This document shows, one piece after another, positions 37,913 to 46,661 of a DNA stretch of 52,638 bases. Below the pieces are notes generated by a model, which saw only the letters and a program-made list of their open reading frames with translations, was not told where the DNA came from and did no database searches. Location: contig NZ_AUAM01000031.1 in assembly GCF_000428725.1 (NCBI RefSeq), positions 1 to 52,638 of the forward strand. Direction: 5' to 3'. The translations under genes and the position numbers were made by a program. The first letter of the stretch is position 1, and each line of letters begins with the position of its first letter. This DNA comes from Psychromonas aquimarina ATCC BAA-1526. GTDB lineage: Bacteria; Pseudomonadota; Gammaproteobacteria; Enterobacterales; Psychromonadaceae.

Positions 37913-39133
37913 ATGGAAATATTTCTCGGCGTTGCCATGTTTACCATTATCGTTTTAGCCCTGGTTGTTATTATTTTAGCAGCCAAAGCAAAACTGGTAA
38001 GCACAGGTGATATTACAATTTCTGTAAATGATGATGCTGATAAAAGCATTACCACCCAGGCCGGCGGCAAGCTGCTTGGCGCACTGGCAAATTCAGGGAT
38101 CTTTGTCTCTTCTGCCTGTGGTGGTGGTGGTACATGCGGACAGTGCCGCGTTAAAGTTAAATCAGGCGGCGGTGATATTCTGCCGACTGAACTGGATCAT
38201 ATTAATAAACGTGAAGCGAAAGAAGGTGAGCGTCTAGCTTGTCAGGTTAACGTTAAAGAAGACATGAACATTGAATTACCGGAAGAGATCTTCGGTGTTA
38301 AAAAATGGGAATGTACAGTTATCTCTAACGGTAACGAAGCAACATTTATTAAAGAGCTTAAACTGCAGATCCCTGACGGTGAAACGGTACCATTTAAAGC
38401 GGGCGGTTATATCCAGATTGAAGCGCCTGCCCATCATGTTAAATATAAAGATTTTGACATTGAAGAGCAGTACCGTGGTGACTGGGAGCACTTTAAATTC
38501 TTTGACTTGGAATCTAAAGTTGATGATGACACTATTCGTGCATATTCTATGGCGAACTACCCGGGTGAAGAAGGCATTATCATGCTTAACGTGCGTATTG
38601 CTACGCCGCCTCCGCGTGATTTGACTCTACCGTGTGGTAAAATGTCCTCTTATATCTTCAGCTTAAAAGCGGGTGATAAGGTTACTATCTCTGGTCCGTT
38701 TGGTGAGTTCTTTGCTAAAGAAACTGAAAACGAAATGGTATTTGTTGGTGGTGGTGCCGGTATGGCGCCGATGCGTTCACATATCTTCGATCAGTTCCGT
38801 CGTCTGCATACCAAACGTAAGTGCAGCTTCTGGTACGGTGCGCGCTCTAAGCGTGAAATGTTCTACGTAGAAGATTTTGATACGATTGCCGCTGAAAATG
38901 AAAACTTTGAATGGCATGTTGCCTTAAGTGATCCGCAGCCGGAAGATAACTGGGAAGGCTATACAGGTTTCATTCATAACGTATTACTTGAAGAATATCT
39001 GAAAGACCATGAAGCGCCGGAAGACTGTGAGTTCTACATGTGCGGTCCACCTGTGATGAATGCCGCAGTTATTGCGATGCTTAAAGATTTAGGTGTTGAA
39101 GACGAAAACATCATGCTTGACGATTTTGGCTGA
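37913..39133 (+). CDS. nqrF: Na+-NQR subunit F (NADH dehydrogenase)
   Basis: The electron entry subunit, 406 residues. It has an N-terminal helix (about 3-24), a [2Fe-2S] ferredoxin domain ([16 protein letters not shown], then LACQV), an FAD domain ([13 protein letters not shown]) and an NADH domain ([22 protein letters not shown]). It passes electrons from NADH through FAD and the cluster to the membrane subunits. AAGGA precedes the ATG. apbE follows five bases after its stop. Confidence 0.98.
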   Translation: MEIFLGVAMFTIIVLALVVIILAAKAKLVSTGDITISVNDDADKSITTQAGGKLLGALANSGIFVSSACGGGGTCGQCRVKVKSGGGDILPTELDHINKREAKEGERLACQVNVKEDMNIELPEEIFGVKKWECTVISNGNEATFIKELKLQIPDGETVPFKAGGYIQIEAPAHHVKYKDFDIEEQYRGDWEHFKFFDLESKVDDDTIRAYSMANYPGEEGIIMLNVRIATPPPRDLTLPCGKMSSYIFSLKAGDKVTISGPFGEFFAKETENEMVFVGGGAGMAPMRSHIFDQFRRLHTKRKCSFWYGARSKREMFYVEDFDTIAAENENFEWHVALSDPQPEDNWEGYTGFIHNVLLEEYLKDHEAPEDCEFYMCGPPVMNAAVIAMLKDLGVEDENIMLDDFG

Positions 39134-39138
39134 TCCTG

Positions 39139-40170
39139 ATGATTAAGCTTACAAGTAAATGGCTGGCCTTAATCGGGCTGGCCTTTTTTCTTTCATCGTG
39201 CTCAAAAAAAGAGCCGGAACTCCTGAAAATTCAGGGGAAAACGATGGGAACGTATTACCATATAACCTATGTGTTAGATGGTGATTTGAGTGAAAATAAA
39301 GCCTTATCAACTGAAACTTTACAGTCACAAATAGATAAGAGACTTGAGTTAGTTAATGATCAGATGTCCACTTATCGGCCTGACTCTGAACTGTCCCGCT
39401 TTAATCAGGCTGAAAAGTCTTTAACGGTTTCAGACGCAACACGCCGCGTTGTTGAAGCATCATTAGAGCTGTTTAAGCAGAGTAACGGTGCATTTGATGT
39501 GACGGTTGGACCGTTAGTGAACTTGTGGGGATTTGGCCCGGATAAACGTCCGGAAAAAGTACCTGCTCAGTCGCTGATTGAACAGAAAAATCAGGTGGTC
39601 GGCAGTCAGCATTTATCAGTCAGTGGTAATATACTTAATAAAGATATTCCAGAGCTTTATGTGGATCTTTCTTCAATTGCTAAAGGTTATGGAGTTGATG
39701 ATATTGCACAGTACCTGCAGTCTTTAGGCATTAATAATTATCTGGTTGATATCGGCGGCGAGCTGCGTGTTAACGGTATGAAGCCTGGTAATGAAGACTG
39801 GACGCTGGCAATTGAACGGCCGTCAGCGGGGCAGAATGTACAGCGCTTAATTAATATTGGTGATAATGCAATTGCGACCTCCGGTGACTACCGTAATTAT
39901 TACGAATTTGACGGTATCCGTTATTCACATACGATTGATCCTACGACAGGTAAACCGATTAATCATAAATTAGTCTCTGTTACTGTCATTCACCCAAGCA
40001 GTATGTATGCTGACGGATTAGCGACAGTTATTACGGTACTGGGCCCTGAAAAAGGTCTGGCTTTTGCGAAACAGCATCAGTTAGCGGTTTTTCTGCTGGT
40101 AAAAAACGGAGATGATTTTATCGAATCTTATACTCCGGAATTTGAACCTTATTTTATTGAAGAAAAATAA
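39139..40170 (+). CDS. apbE: FAD:protein FMN transferase ApbE
   Basis: A 343-residue periplasmic lipoprotein (lipobox LSSC, C21) that attaches FMN from FAD to the threonine of S/T-G-A-T motifs. Targets encoded here are NqrB, NqrC, RsxG and probably RsxD. Family motifs GKTMGTYYHITY, DVTVGPLVNLWGFGP, DLSSIAKGYGVD, YLVDIGGELRVNG, ATSGDYRNYYEFDG and HTIDPTTGKPI are all intact. It is part of the nqr operon. Confidence 0.97.
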   Translation: MIKLTSKWLALIGLAFFLSSCSKKEPELLKIQGKTMGTYYHITYVLDGDLSENKALSTETLQSQIDKRLELVNDQMSTYRPDSELSRFNQAEKSLTVSDATRRVVEASLELFKQSNGAFDVTVGPLVNLWGFGPDKRPEKVPAQSLIEQKNQVVGSQHLSVSGNILNKDIPELYVDLSSIAKGYGVDDIAQYLQSLGINNYLVDIGGELRVNGMKPGNEDWTLAIERPSAGQNVQRLINIGDNAIATSGDYRNYYEFDGIRYSHTIDPTTGKPINHKLVSVTVIHPSSMYADGLATVITVLGPEKGLAFAKQHQLAVFLLVKNGDDFIESYTPEFEPYFIEEK

Positions 40171-40394
40171 TGATATATTTTATTGCTACATTTATCGTTT
40201 TTTTACTGGTGATCGCCGCCATGGCTGTCGGTTATATTTTTAATAAAAAAACAATCGGCGGAAGCTGCGGCGGATTAGCGTCAGTGGGCATTGAAAAAGA
40301 ATGCGACTGTCCAGAACCCTGTGAAAACCGTAAGAAGAAGAATCTTGAAGCTGAGCGTGCCGCTAAGCTTAATAGTACAGATCGTATTCTTTAA
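40170..40394 (+). CDS. nqrM: NQR maturation protein NqrM
   Basis: A 74-residue protein with one N-terminal transmembrane helix and a cysteine-rich tail (SCGGL, then CDCPEPC). NqrM (DUF539) is needed to assemble Na+-NQR, probably by delivering iron to the NqrD/NqrE centre. Its start codon shares one base with the apbE stop (TAATG). It is the last gene of the operon before a terminator. Confidence 0.95.
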   Translation: MIYFIATFIVFLLVIAAMAVGYIFNKKTIGGSCGGLASVGIEKECDCPEPCENRKKKNLEAERAAKLNSTDRIL

Positions 40395-40415
40395 GTTTTT
40401 TTAAGGTATAAGAAG

Positions 40416-40440
40416 AATGGGGAATATTTCCCCATTTTTT
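40416..40440 (+). terminator. Rho-independent terminator of the nqr operon
   Basis: AATGGGGAA (40416-40424) and TTCCCCATT (40428-40436) form a 9-bp stem with a 3-nt loop, followed by T residues. It touches the stop codon of the convergent gene at 40439. Confidence 0.9.
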
Positions 40441-40888
40441 ATTTCTTGTTTTTTTGTAACCAGCGATCCAGCGCATTAGCAAATGTCTGTTTTTCTTTGT
40501 CGCCAAACTTATTCGGCCCGCCGCTGATTTGCCCTATACTGCGAAGCTCCTCTGCAAAATTGCGCATCGCTAAACGCTGACGAATATTCTCCACAGTATA
40601 AAGTTCCCCTCTAGGGTTAAGCGCGGTAATGCCTTTTTCGACTATTTCTGCAGCTAACGGAATATCTTGAGTTATCACCAGATCATTCGTCTGAACATGT
40701 TGGCTGATATAGTTATCAGCTACGTCGAAACCCTGTGAGACCTGGACGGTTTTGACTAAAGGGCGTCTTGGGACAGGTAAAGGTGAGTTAGCAACAAAAA
40801 CCAGTGCTGTAGAGGTCCTTTGACCTGCTCGTAGAACCATATCTCGGACAGGTACCGGGCAGGCATCTGCATCAATCCATATTGTCAT
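40439..40888 (-). CDS. yaiI: UPF0178 (YaiI/YqxD) family protein
   Basis: A 149-residue cytosolic protein of a family with a PIN-like nuclease fold. The signature begins MTIWIDADACPVPVRDM, followed by QGFDVADNYI, DLVITQDIPLAAE and NPRGELYT; the conserved aspartates (D6, D8 and those in VADNYI and TQDIPLA) would form an acidic site. The biochemical role is not established. It is monocistronic and convergent with the nqr operon. Confidence 0.93.
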   Translation of the reverse strand: MTIWIDADACPVPVRDMVLRAGQRTSTALVFVANSPLPVPRRPLVKTVQVSQGFDVADNYISQHVQTNDLVITQDIPLAAEIVEKGITALNPRGELYTVENIRQRLAMRNFAEELRSIGQISGGPNKFGDKEKQTFANALDRWLQKNKK

Positions 40889-41377
40889 TGGTATTCCTAT
40901 TTAAATATTTAAGCCGCCAATATAGCAAATATAAGATCTGTTTAGCCAGTAAGCAGACTGACAAGTTTTGTAATGCATATTTTTAAACCGGTATAATTAC
41001 GGATAAATACTGAAAAATGCAAAAATATTAACTGCTGAGGGCTGACTGAGCTAAGTTTGTTGGAGCTGTTGAATTGTAGGCTTAACATCTTTTTAACATT
41101 GTTGGTTTTTAAAGTTGTTGATTTTATTGCCTTTATTTTTAAGCGTGAAACTAGAATGTTTTTTTTTTTATATTTTTCGATTTAATTCCCAAATAGGTAT
41201 TGTACTGTTTTTTAAAGACCTATATACTCTTTCCCAGCTTGAAAGTTCGTTTGATATTTATGTTCAATGTTCCGTATTATGTACCGAATCCTATACTTCA
41301 TAAGTAATAGCAACACTTCTAGCCAAATGCCTTGATTCACAAGGTTAATTACTCAAAATATTAAATAGGATATTATT
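40889..41377. other. Upstream region and long leader of the cold-shock gene
   Basis: A 489-bp gap. The left part (40889-41190) is A/T-rich with an 11-T run at 41159-41169 and shows no gene; it could act as an UP-type element. The right part carries the cold-shock gene promoter and about 140 nt of untranslated leader. Confidence 0.65.
41200..41228 (+). promoter_or_regulatory. Sigma70 promoter of the cold-shock gene
   Basis: TTGTAC (41200-41205), a 17-bp spacer, and TATACT (41223-41228), with a T-tract upstream. The start would be near 41235, giving a leader of about 140 nt. Long structured leaders that act as RNA thermosensors are known for cspA-type genes. Confidence 0.7.
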
Positions 41378-41584
41378 ATGTCTACAACTACTGGTACAGT
41401 AAAATGGTTCAACGAATCTAAAGGTTTTGGTTTCATCGAGCAAGAAAACGGTCCTGACGTTTTCGCACACTTCTCTGCAATCGCAAGCACTGGTTTCAAA
41501 ACTCTTGCTGAAGGCCAAAAAGTACAGTTCACTGTAACTCAAGGTCAAAAAGGTCCTCAAGCAGAAAACATCGTAGCTCTTTAA
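41378..41584 (+). CDS. Cold-shock protein, CspA family
   Basis: A 68-residue OB-fold nucleic-acid chaperone. The RNP1 motif KGFGFI and RNP2 VFAHF are intact within [17 protein letters not shown] and DVFAHFSAI. Such proteins melt RNA structure in the cold and can act as antiterminators. The start at 41378 is fixed by the family N-terminus. The long leader points to post-transcriptional temperature control. Which csp paralogue it matches cannot be told by eye. Confidence 0.97.
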   Translation: MSTTTGTVKWFNESKGFGFIEQENGPDVFAHFSAIASTGFKTLAEGQKVQFTVTQGQKGPQAENIVAL

Positions 41585-41629
41585 TATTGCTTCGATGAGC
41601 TTTAATTAGCTCATTCTGATTGAACAAGA

Positions 41630-41656
41630 AGGTAAGTCAATGACTTGCCTTTTTTT
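41630..41656 (+). terminator. Rho-independent terminator of the cold-shock gene
   Basis: AGGTAAGT (41630-41637) pairs with ACTTGCCT (41643-41650), one G-T pair, followed by seven T. A second hairpin (GATGAGCT/AGCTCATT) lies just upstream. Confidence 0.85.
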
Positions 41657-41732
41657 ATGCCCGTAAGAAAATTCCTAATAGTTTAAACCCCTTCTGATTT
41701 TACCCTTATTTTATGTGATCTGTATTATTGTG

Positions 41733-41738
41733 TATAAT
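41733..41738 (+). promoter_or_regulatory. Likely -10 element of dcd
   Basis: A consensus TATAAT 42 bp before the dcd start. The matching -35 (TTTATG at 41710-41715, 17-bp spacer) is weak. Confidence 0.4.
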
Positions 41739-41779
41739 GCACAAAATTAATTAAAGACTTTAGCTGCCTGGAGAAACAA

Positions 41780-42364
41780 ATGCGTTTGTGTGATACCCAT
41801 ATCGAAGAATATTTAGATGCCGGGAAAATAACAATAGATCCTCGTCCGCCGCAGTCTGCTATTTCAGGCGTCAGTGTTGATATTCGTTTAGGTGATGAAT
41901 TCAGAGTGTTCAGTGAACATACAACCCCTTATATTGATCTGTCTGGACCTAAAGAAGAAGTGGCCGCATCACTGGACAGAGTGATGAGTGAAGCGATTGT
42001 AATTAAAGAAGGTGATGCTTTCTTTCTGCATCCAGGTGAACTGGCTTTAGCTGTTACTTATGAAGAAGTTACTTTACCTTCTGATGTTGTCGGCTGGCTG
42101 GACGGGCGATCTTCACTTGCCCGTTTAGGACTGATGGTGCACGTTACAGCACACCGGATTGATCCGGGCTGGTCTGGAAAAATCGTTTTAGAGTTTTATA
42201 ACAGCGGTAAACTGCCTCTGGCGCTGCGTCCTAAAATGACTATCGGTGCATTAAACTTTGAACTATTGTCTGCACCGGCTGCTAGACCGTATAACAAACG
42301 CAGTGATGCAAAATATAAAGATCAGCAGGGTGCTGTCGCAAGTAGAATTAACCAGGACGGTTAA
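41780..42364 (+). CDS. dcd: dCTP deaminase
   Basis: Deaminates dCTP to dUTP, the main dUMP source for thymidylate synthesis in gammaproteobacteria. The 194-residue protein (E. coli 193) has the trimeric dUTPase-like fold with [50 protein letters not shown] and the C-terminal lid near [17 protein letters not shown] precedes the ATG. It ends at a bidirectional terminator. Confidence 0.97.
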   Translation: MRLCDTHIEEYLDAGKITIDPRPPQSAISGVSVDIRLGDEFRVFSEHTTPYIDLSGPKEEVAASLDRVMSEAIVIKEGDAFFLHPGELALAVTYEEVTLPSDVVGWLDGRSSLARLGLMVHVTAHRIDPGWSGKIVLEFYNSGKLPLALRPKMTIGALNFELLSAPAARPYNKRSDAKYKDQQGAVASRINQDG

Positions 42365-42396
42365 ATTCTGCAGCTGCAGTAATCTGCACTGTTAAA

Positions 42397-42434
42397 AGAA
42401 AAGCCCTGACTGAGTGATTAGTCAGGGCTTTTCT
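42397..42434. terminator. Bidirectional terminator between dcd and the histidine kinase
   Basis: AGAAAAGCCCTGACT (42397-42411) and AGTCAGGGCTTTTCT (42420-42434) form a perfect 15-bp stem with an 8-nt loop. It overlaps the last codons of the kinase gene. Confidence 0.88.
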
Positions 42435-44004
42435 GTAGAGGCAGGCTGACAGAAAATGTACTGCCTTTACCTATTTCACTGGATACTTTTAATTCACCGT
42501 TATGCTGCAGGATAATTGAGTAACTGATAGACAGGCCTAAACCTGTGCCTTTACCGAGGGCTTTTGTGGTGTAAAAGGGAGTAAAGATTCGTTCCAGCTT
42601 ATCTGCTTCGATACCAGAGCCGCTGTCGGATATTTCGATATATAAGTAGTTGTTTCTGCTATGTGCTTTAATAAATACCACTTTGTTGTCACTGTGCTCC
42701 ACTGCATCTTTGGCGTTAATTAACAAGTTAACTAATACTTGTTCAATTTGTGTTTTATTACAGTAAACAGACGGCAGAGACCGCGGCAGCACCTGCCTTA
42801 ATTCAACCTTCTCCTGCTGGTACTGGCTGCTGACAATATTAATAACACTGGAAAATATCTCGGCTGGGCTCTGTTCATGGTAGTTATCTAATTCACTGTC
42901 ACGAGCGAAACTTCCTACCTGCTTGACTATTTTTTCGATACGTTCCACCTGCGCTAATATCGTTCTGAAACTCTTATCGACTAAGTGGTACTCCTGCTTA
43001 ATTAAATGTTCATTGCATAAATCTGCGTGAATACAGATAACCTGCAGCGGCTGATTAATTTCGTGAGCAATACCGGCCGCAATCTCGCCCAGCGAAGAGA
43101 GCTTATTGGAATGCATTAATCTTGATTTACTGGCATTAAAGTCTTTGTTTATTTTTATTAAACGCTCATCTTTTCTGAGTATTTTATTCCTGTAGTCTTT
43201 ATTTAACAGAATTAAATAAGTTAACAGTGCCAGAAGCAGTGCTGTAGACCCTCCAATATAAGGCACATACAAGTAGGTAACAGGCTGCGGATTTAACCAC
43301 ACCATTAATTTCCACTGATGGCCGAAAACAGGGAAGCTTAGCTGCTCATGAACATCATTTATATGCGAGGCTTCGGGAAGCACAGAAAAAATTGTCCGCC
43401 CGTTTTCAGATATTGAAAAAGGGCTGGTTAATTGAAATGTCTGTTTCTGCTGTTCCAGTAACTTACTGATATTTATTGATGCCTCTAAATAAGCGAACAG
43501 TTTGTTATTTATAAAAATAGGGGTTTGTATATAAACGGCAGTGTTATTGTTAGTTAATACAAAAACCGGACTCATAAATATTCTGTTCTGATTTGAAACA
43601 GGCAGCCGTTTGGGTAGATATTCCCGGTGTTTAGCCTGCTGGGCTTGTTGTAATTCACTGTCAAAGCGGACGTAATCAGCAGTGCTGATGTTTAAGTCTT
43701 TATTACCTGTAAAATCATATATTTTTATATCTATAATATGCGGATTAAGGCGCTTCAGTGCGCGGATCTGGCGTGCCCAGTGCTGATTGATTTCTGCCGC
43801 TGCTGACCAGCTCTGAGCCGTTAACTGCAGCTGCTGTGCATACTTTAAAATCTGCTGCTGGATATTGTGACTTATTTTCTGGCTTTCGCTGATAACTTCC
43901 TGTTTATGAGCTGCAGACTGTGTTTTCTGATAGTAATCACTGACGATATAAGTTACCAATAAACCAATAAGAAAGACGAAAATACTATATAGATTCGATT
44001 TCAA
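42418..44004 (-). CDS. Orphan sensor histidine kinase
   Basis: A 528-residue membrane kinase. TM1 (about 6-23), a periplasmic sensor of roughly 220 residues and TM2 (about 248-267) are followed by a short coiled coil, the HisKA domain with H314 (GIAHEINQPLQV) and the ATPase domain (NLLINAKDAVEH, DSGSGIEADKLERIF, GKGTGLGLSIS). The HEINQPL box places it in the NtrB/DctB-like group. No response regulator gene is adjacent, so its partner is unknown; a C4-dicarboxylate-type sensor is one possibility because DctB has the same layout. Its end overlaps the dcd terminator. Confidence 0.92.
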   Translation of the reverse strand: MKSNLYSIFVFLIGLLVTYIVSDYYQKTQSAAHKQEVISESQKISHNIQQQILKYAQQLQLTAQSWSAAAEINQHWARQIRALKRLNPHIIDIKIYDFTGNKDLNISTADYVRFDSELQQAQQAKHREYLPKRLPVSNQNRIFMSPVFVLTNNNTAVYIQTPIFINNKLFAYLEASINISKLLEQQKQTFQLTSPFSISENGRTIFSVLPEASHINDVHEQLSFPVFGHQWKLMVWLNPQPVTYLYVPYIGGSTALLLALLTYLILLNKDYRNKILRKDERLIKINKDFNASKSRLMHSNKLSSLGEIAAGIAHEINQPLQVICIHADLCNEHLIKQEYHLVDKSFRTILAQVERIEKIVKQVGSFARDSELDNYHEQSPAEIFSSVINIVSSQYQQEKVELRQVLPRSLPSVYCNKTQIEQVLVNLLINAKDAVEHSDNKVVFIKAHSRNNYLYIEISDSGSGIEADKLERIFTPFYTTKALGKGTGLGLSISYSIILQHNGELKVSSEIGKGSTFSVSLPLQKSPD

Positions 44005-44026
44005 CTTAGTTCCTTATCTCTGTATA

Positions 44027-44046
44027 ATGCTTAACCGACTAAGCAT
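44027..44046. repeat. Inverted repeat in a divergent promoter region
   Basis: ATGCTTA (44027-44033) and TAAGCAT (44040-44046) flank 6 bp. The left arm overlaps a TATAAT (44023-44028) that could serve the PLP-enzyme gene. It may be an operator. Confidence 0.35.
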
Positions 44047-44115
44047 AATACTTTAAAAAACAATTAATTATTTAATGCAGACTAACGTTTTAATAAAATA
44101 ACCGAAGGAATTGAG

Positions 44116-45342
44116 ATGTCAGAGCAAGGTTTTACAACAAAGATAGTGCATTCAGATCGTTTATTAAATTTAGAATTCGGTGCCGTGCATGCGCCTATTC
44201 ATAACTCAGTACCTTTCGGCTTTGATGATGTTCAAGGCTTAATTGATGTTTTTCAAGGTCATCCCGGCCATGCTTACGCGCGATCATCTACACCAACCAA
44301 CGATGCCCTGCAGCATAAAATTAAGCAGATGGATAACGGCATTGCGACCTTAGTTTTTTCTTCGGGTATGGCCGCTATTGTTACCACCTTTTTATCATTG
44401 TTAAAGTCCGGTGATCACCTGATCTGCAGCCGTTATTTATTCGGCAATACCAGCAGCATGATAGGCACTCTTGAAGGTTACGGTATTGAAATTTCTCTAG
44501 TTGATGCAACGGATATAGAGCAGGTAAAAGCAGCCCGCCGCGAAAATACTCGCATGGTATTCGTTGAAACAATTGCTAACCCGGTCACACAAATTAGTGC
44601 GCTTGAGGAGATCGGTGATTTTTGTGAAGCGGAAAAACTTGTTTATGTTATTGATAATACATTAACTTCAAGCTACCTGTTTGATGCTCGAAAAGTTAAA
44701 GTAAGTCTGATTGTGACCTCGCTTTCAAAATATGTTGCCGGACACGGCAACGCGTTAGGCGGCTCTGTTACCGACAGTGGTTTATATGACTGGCAAAGTT
44801 ACCCGAATATCTTTGAGGCTTACCGCCAGGGCGACAGCAGAATGTGGGGAATCAGCCAGATTAAGAAAAAGGGACTGCGTGATATGGGAGCTTGTGTAAG
44901 CTCGCAAACGGCTCATCTGATTTCTGTCGGCAGTGAAACAATGGAACTGCGTATGGATCGCCAGTGTGATAATGCTTCTGCACTAGCCGAGTTCCTTGAG
45001 CAGCACCCGAAAGTTGCTAAAGTTTATTACCCTGGATTAAAAAGTCATCCGCAGCATGAAACTGCCAAACGTCTGTTTAAAAAGTTTGGTGCAATATTAA
45101 GTTTTGATCTTGTTGAAGGTGAGGACTGCTGTGAGCTGTTAAATAAACTCAATGTCGTTATCAGTGCAACTCATCTGGGTGATAACCGCACATTAGCATT
45201 ACCGGTTGCGCCGACCATTTATCATGAAATGGGCTTAGATATTCGTCAGGAGATGGGCATCAGTGAAAATATGGTTCGCTGTTCAATCGGCATTGAAAAC
45301 ACGGCTGACTTATTAGCAGACTTCGAACAGGCGCTTGCTTAA
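44116..45342 (+). CDS. Cys/Met-metabolism PLP-dependent enzyme (trans-sulfuration family)
   Basis: A 408-residue fold-type I PLP enzyme related to cystathionine gamma-synthase, methionine gamma-lyase and O-acetylhomoserine sulfhydrylase. The PLP lysine is K205 in SLSKYVAGHG; other family marks are YARSSTPTNDALQ, LVFSSGMAAI, VIDNTLTSSYL and the C-terminal VRCSIGIENTADLL. The exact reaction cannot be settled from sequence by eye: no other methionine or cysteine gene is nearby. GAAGGAATT is the Shine-Dalgarno. It is divergent from the orphan kinase across 111 bp and ends in a strong terminator. Confidence 0.88.
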   Translation: MSEQGFTTKIVHSDRLLNLEFGAVHAPIHNSVPFGFDDVQGLIDVFQGHPGHAYARSSTPTNDALQHKIKQMDNGIATLVFSSGMAAIVTTFLSLLKSGDHLICSRYLFGNTSSMIGTLEGYGIEISLVDATDIEQVKAARRENTRMVFVETIANPVTQISALEEIGDFCEAEKLVYVIDNTLTSSYLFDARKVKVSLIVTSLSKYVAGHGNALGGSVTDSGLYDWQSYPNIFEAYRQGDSRMWGISQIKKKGLRDMGACVSSQTAHLISVGSETMELRMDRQCDNASALAEFLEQHPKVAKVYYPGLKSHPQHETAKRLFKKFGAILSFDLVEGEDCCELLNKLNVVISATHLGDNRTLALPVAPTIYHEMGLDIRQEMGISENMVRCSIGIENTADLLADFEQALA

Positions 45343-45358
45343 CTAAATCTGGGCTGAC

Positions 45359-45385
45359 AAAAAAGAGACCTAGTGTCTCTTTTTT
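45359..45385. terminator. Rho-independent terminator after the PLP enzyme gene
   Basis: AAAAAAGAGAC (45359-45369) and GTCTCTTTTTT (45375-45385) form an 11-bp stem with a 5-nt loop and T-run. Confidence 0.9.
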
Positions 45386-45399
45386 GTTTACAGGTACTT

Positions 45400-45759
45400 A
45401 TGAATAAATTACTGATTTTTGTTCTGTTGTTTAATGCGCAATTATTGTCTGCGGCTGCAGCTGCTGAACAGGACTTAAAAATATTAGGACGTTCATTAGC
45501 TAACTATCAGTTATGCAGCGATATTTCTGTAGAATTAGACGATAAAGCTATGTTCAATTATTACAGTGAAATGTATAACGATAGTGTGCTTGAGCTTAAG
45601 GCTTATTCCACTGCTCAGGTAAAAACAGTCACTGCAGAGCAGTACTGGAGCGTGTTTAAACTGGCTGCTGTAGACAGGAAAAGTGTAGGTTTGCTGTGTT
45701 TAAGCCGCTTTGATCTTTTATCGAGAAAAATGCAGGAAAATAAGCTGGCAGGTAAGTAA
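45400..45759 (+). CDS. Small exported protein of unknown function
   Basis: A 119-residue protein with a clear signal peptide (MNKLLIFVLLFNAQLLSAAAAA) and a mature part of about 97 residues containing two cysteines (in YQLCSDIS and LLCLSRF) that could form a disulfide. The frame is open from 45373, but that start lies inside the preceding terminator; the ATG at 45400 begins directly with the signal peptide. It starts 15 bp after a strong terminator, so its promoter is unclear. I do not recognise the family. Confidence 0.65.
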   Translation: MNKLLIFVLLFNAQLLSAAAAAEQDLKILGRSLANYQLCSDISVELDDKAMFNYYSEMYNDSVLELKAYSTAQVKTVTAEQYWSVFKLAAVDRKSVGLLCLSRFDLLSRKMQENKLAGK

Positions 45760-45806
45760 TGCTGTTAAAGCTTAACGGCATTACTTAATGAATTTGGCGG
45801 TTAAAA

Positions 45807-46199
45807 CTAGTCGTCAGATTTCTTGATTGTGCCGTAAATATTCATGGCATTATTTTCATTGCTTTGCATTTCTACTGATGTTTCTGGTTTTAGCTGCGCT
45901 TTCTTGACTTTTACTGGTGCAGGCTCTGCGGCTTCAATTTTTACTTCCGTATTATTTTTTTTCGCTTCGGCTTTCTTTACTCGAATTAAATTACCCGCCA
46001 ATTTATAGCCGTTTAATGTTTTCATTGCCGCTTTTGCTTCACCGGCTTTGGGCATTTCAACAAAACCAAAACCCTTAGATTTTCCGGTTACTTTGTCTAA
46101 TACCAAGGTACACGACTGCACTGTGCCGTGTTCGATAAATAAGCTTTTTAGTTTTTCTTCGGTTGTTGCGGCGGCAAGGTTGCGTACTAGTAATTTCAT
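45807..46199 (-). CDS. RRM-domain RNA-binding protein
   Basis: A 130-residue protein with one RNA recognition motif (residues 1-78). RNP2 is KLLVRNLAA and RNP1 is KSKGFGFVEM, with the aromatic residues that stack on RNA in place. The tail (79-130) is rich in Lys, Glu and Ala and likely disordered. Short single-RRM proteins of this kind occur in cyanobacteria and many marine gammaproteobacteria and often respond to cold; a cold-shock gene lies 4.5 kb away but is not linked. The target RNA is unknown. Confidence 0.9.
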   Translation of the reverse strand: MKLLVRNLAAATTEEKLKSLFIEHGTVQSCTLVLDKVTGKSKGFGFVEMPKAGEAKAAMKTLNGYKLAGNLIRVKKAEAKKNNTEVKIEAAEPAPVKVKKAQLKPETSVEMQSNENNAMNIYGTIKKSDD

Positions 46200-46661
46200 G
46201 GGACACCATTTTTATTGAACAATTATTTAATCCGCTATCTTAACAGGTATTGAATCTTAATTCTGTCTGTTATCTCTTTGCGGTGAAAAATTATAAAGGC
46301 TGCTGTTTTATCTCCATTTAGATGTAATAGCGCTGACTTAGCAAAAGGTAATTCAATCAGCTGTGATATCGGCTGCTCATACTGGTTTGAGGGTAGAAGA
46401 AAGCGCAAAAGATATGATGCTCATCTCAGATGTGGATTGCTGTCCCTGCAAATTGTAACCAGCTTGAGTTAGTATACGAACTTCAGCAGTTGAGTTACTA
46501 TAGACAGTTCAGTGCTGTTATTTTGTTCATATAAAGAGTGGAAAACAAGTACTAACAGTACTTTTAATAGTCAGTAACATTCTGTTTTTTCTCTCTTTTA
46601 AGCAGAAATATTATTGTATTGAAAGTATCATTTTATTAATTATGAGGTAGTCATTAAGCAA
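46200..46661. other. Intergenic region between the RRM gene and the coiled-coil protein gene
   Basis: These 462 bp separate divergent genes. I see no open reading frame with a ribosome-binding site, no RNA gene and no strong repeat. A/T-rich stretches at both ends probably hold the promoters, but no hexamer pair stands out. Confidence 0.6.

Noticed and set aside
41115..41303. 62-codon reading frame in the cold-shock leader region
   Set aside because: It runs across the T-tract and the predicted promoter and has no Shine-Dalgarno; a chance frame.
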